Positions 4,306 to 5,270 of a stretch of DNA of 5,270 nt are shown here, piece by piece. A program made the position numbers and the translations under genes. Below the pieces are notes generated by a model that saw only the letters and a program-made list of their open reading frames with translations, was not told the origin of the DNA and did no database searches. Source of the DNA: Desulfobacterales bacterium (GTDB lineage: Bacteria; Desulfobacterota; Desulfobacteria; Desulfobacterales; RPRI01); the NCBI GenBank assembly GCA_020052975.1, contig JAGVOC010000322.1, positions 1 to 5,270 on the forward strand, given 5' to 3'. The first letter of the stretch is position 1, and every line of letters begins with the position of its first letter.

Positions 4306-5270
4306 TCAGTGTGAACTATTACTTGCCAGTTGCGAGTACAAACTAATCACTTTATCAACAATCAAAGACCACTCAAACCTCTCCGCCCGTTTAACGGCAT
4401 TTCTGCCAAACCTTTCCTTTATAAAGGGGTTGGCAACTATCCAGCCGATTCTCTCAGCCAGTATCTCAGGATCCCCTTCGGGCACTAAAAACCCTGCCTC
4501 TTCATCTCCCATAACATAGGAAAGCCCTCCAACTTCAGAAGCTATCACAGGCGTCCCACATGCCATAGCCTCTAAGGCAACTATCCCAAAGGATTCATAC
4601 CTGGACGGAAGAACGCATACCTCGGCACCGGAGTAATAATACGGCAATAAATCCTGTCTCTTAGTGCCAAGGAATTCTACTTGGTCCTCAAGGTTCAACT
4701 CCGAGGTCAACTTCATCAGATTTTTCAATTCGCTTTTTTCTTCATTACTTTCATCAGACAGGGTACCGCCGATGATGAATAATTTTAAGCCGTTACCATT
4801 GTTTCCATGATCCTTTTTCAGTATATTCATAGCCCTGATGAGGTTGTCTATGCCCTTTATGGGATCGATCCGCCCCACAAAGAGTATAAATCTTTGACCA
4901 TTTAACCCCAAGCGAGACTTTGCCTCCTCTGATTTCCACGGTCTAAAAAGACTAGAATCTACCCCACAGGGGATCACTTCAATCCTGTTAAGAGGTATAT
5001 CAAATTCCCTATTTATCTGGATTTTTTCCAGAGGGGTTGTGGCAACTATCCTATCAGCAGCCCTGAGAACCTTAATCTCATTCTCTAAGCGCAAAGGAGT
5101 TTCTTTTTCATCATCACTCTTTGCTGCCTGGTTTTTCAGGAAACCCAGGGTGTGGGACATATGAACCGTTGGGATTCCCCATTCTTGACTTAGCTTACCG
5201 GCTATCCATCCAGATAACCAGTAATGACTATGGATCAAATCGTAAGTTATCCCCTCTTCCCGGGCAAAAC
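4306..5270 (-). CDS. GT4-family glycosyltransferase, MshA-like; N-terminus outside the window
   Basis: The frame is open from the right edge to TAG at 4308-4306, giving about 320 residues. A TTG at 5238 is not a start, since the coding pattern continues upstream (AREEGITYDLIHSHYWLSG). DLIHSHYWLSG and HMSHTLGFLKN match the acceptor-side loop typical of MshA, the GT4 enzyme that joins GlcNAc to inositol phosphate. The C-terminal Rossmann domain has FILFVGRIDPIKGIDNL, with the Arg and Lys that bind the UDP diphosphate. It also has ESFGIVALEAMACGTPVIAS with the E-x7-E motif and then EVGGLSYVM. CGVDSSLFRP lies between the domains. About 100 N-terminal residues are missing, judged from the usual 400-430. 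The downstream PIG-L deacetylase suggests an N-acetylglucosaminyl product that is later deacetylated. Sucrose-phosphate-synthase-like or wall glycosyltransferases are the alternatives. Confidence 0.9.
   Translation of the reverse strand, partial: FAREEGITYDLIHSHYWLSGWIAGKLSQEWGIPTVHMSHTLGFLKNQAAKSDDEKETPLRLENEIKVLRAADRIVATTPLEKIQINREFDIPLNRIEVIPCGVDSSLFRPWKSEEAKSRLGLNGQRFILFVGRIDPIKGIDNLIRAMNILKKDHGNNGNGLKLFIIGGTLSDESNEEKSELKNLMKLTSELNLEDQVEFLGTKRQDLLPYYYSGAEVCVLPSRYESFGIVALEAMACGTPVIASEVGGLSYVMGDEEAGFLVPEGDPEILAERIGWIVANPFIKERFGRNAVKRAERFEWSLIVDKVISLYSQLASNSSH

Overview
All recognisable genes in this window lie on the minus strand, so transcription runs from right to left. Base composition is moderate. 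The gaps hold foldback repeats, which is typical of environmental anaerobes with repeat-rich genomes. The gene set (an MshA-like glycosyltransferase, a PIG-L deacetylase, a RelE/ParE-type toxin module, a CBS pair, a QueG-like double 4Fe-4S protein and a thiol-dioxygenase-like cupin) would fit a Gram-negative, probably anaerobic or microaerophilic lineage such as Desulfobacterota or Nitrospirota. No marker gene fixes the taxonomy, so that is only an inference.

In order of transcription: the right edge (5270-4306) is the C-terminal two thirds or more of a GT4 glycosyltransferase with MshA-like motifs. A 119-base imperfect foldback (4164-4282) separates it from a complete PIG-L/LmbE deacetylase (4098-3421), whose stop codon lies in a small heptamer repeat. 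The next 394 bases hold a near-consensus minus-strand promoter (3376-3348), a foldback repeat (3314-3223) and a GC-rich inverted repeat. They lead into an antitoxin-toxin pair (3026-2826 and 2823-2557) spaced by two bases.

The 2500-1720 region is a small graveyard. It has a MITE-like repeat (2302-2482) and the first 54 codons of a signal-peptide-bearing secreted protein (2250-2086). That gene is cut off by a remnant of an IS21-like element (about 1955-2097) that keeps its duplicated terminal repeats and the first codons of a transposase. A perfect 14-bp-arm hairpin (1901-1932) follows.

The left third is a likely operon: a stand-alone CBS-domain pair (1715-1317), a 284-residue QueG-like double [4Fe-4S] protein that seems to lack the QueG catalytic Asp (1279-425), and the start of a cysteine-dioxygenase-like cupin (352 to beyond the left edge). 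A candidate extended -10 promoter precedes the CBS gene.

Functionally there are two candidate themes. One is a GT4 plus PIG-L pair, the enzyme combination that makes the deacetylated sugar backbones of mycothiol and bacillithiol. The other is a CBS/Fe-S/thiol-dioxygenase redox cluster. A link between them through thiol metabolism is speculative.
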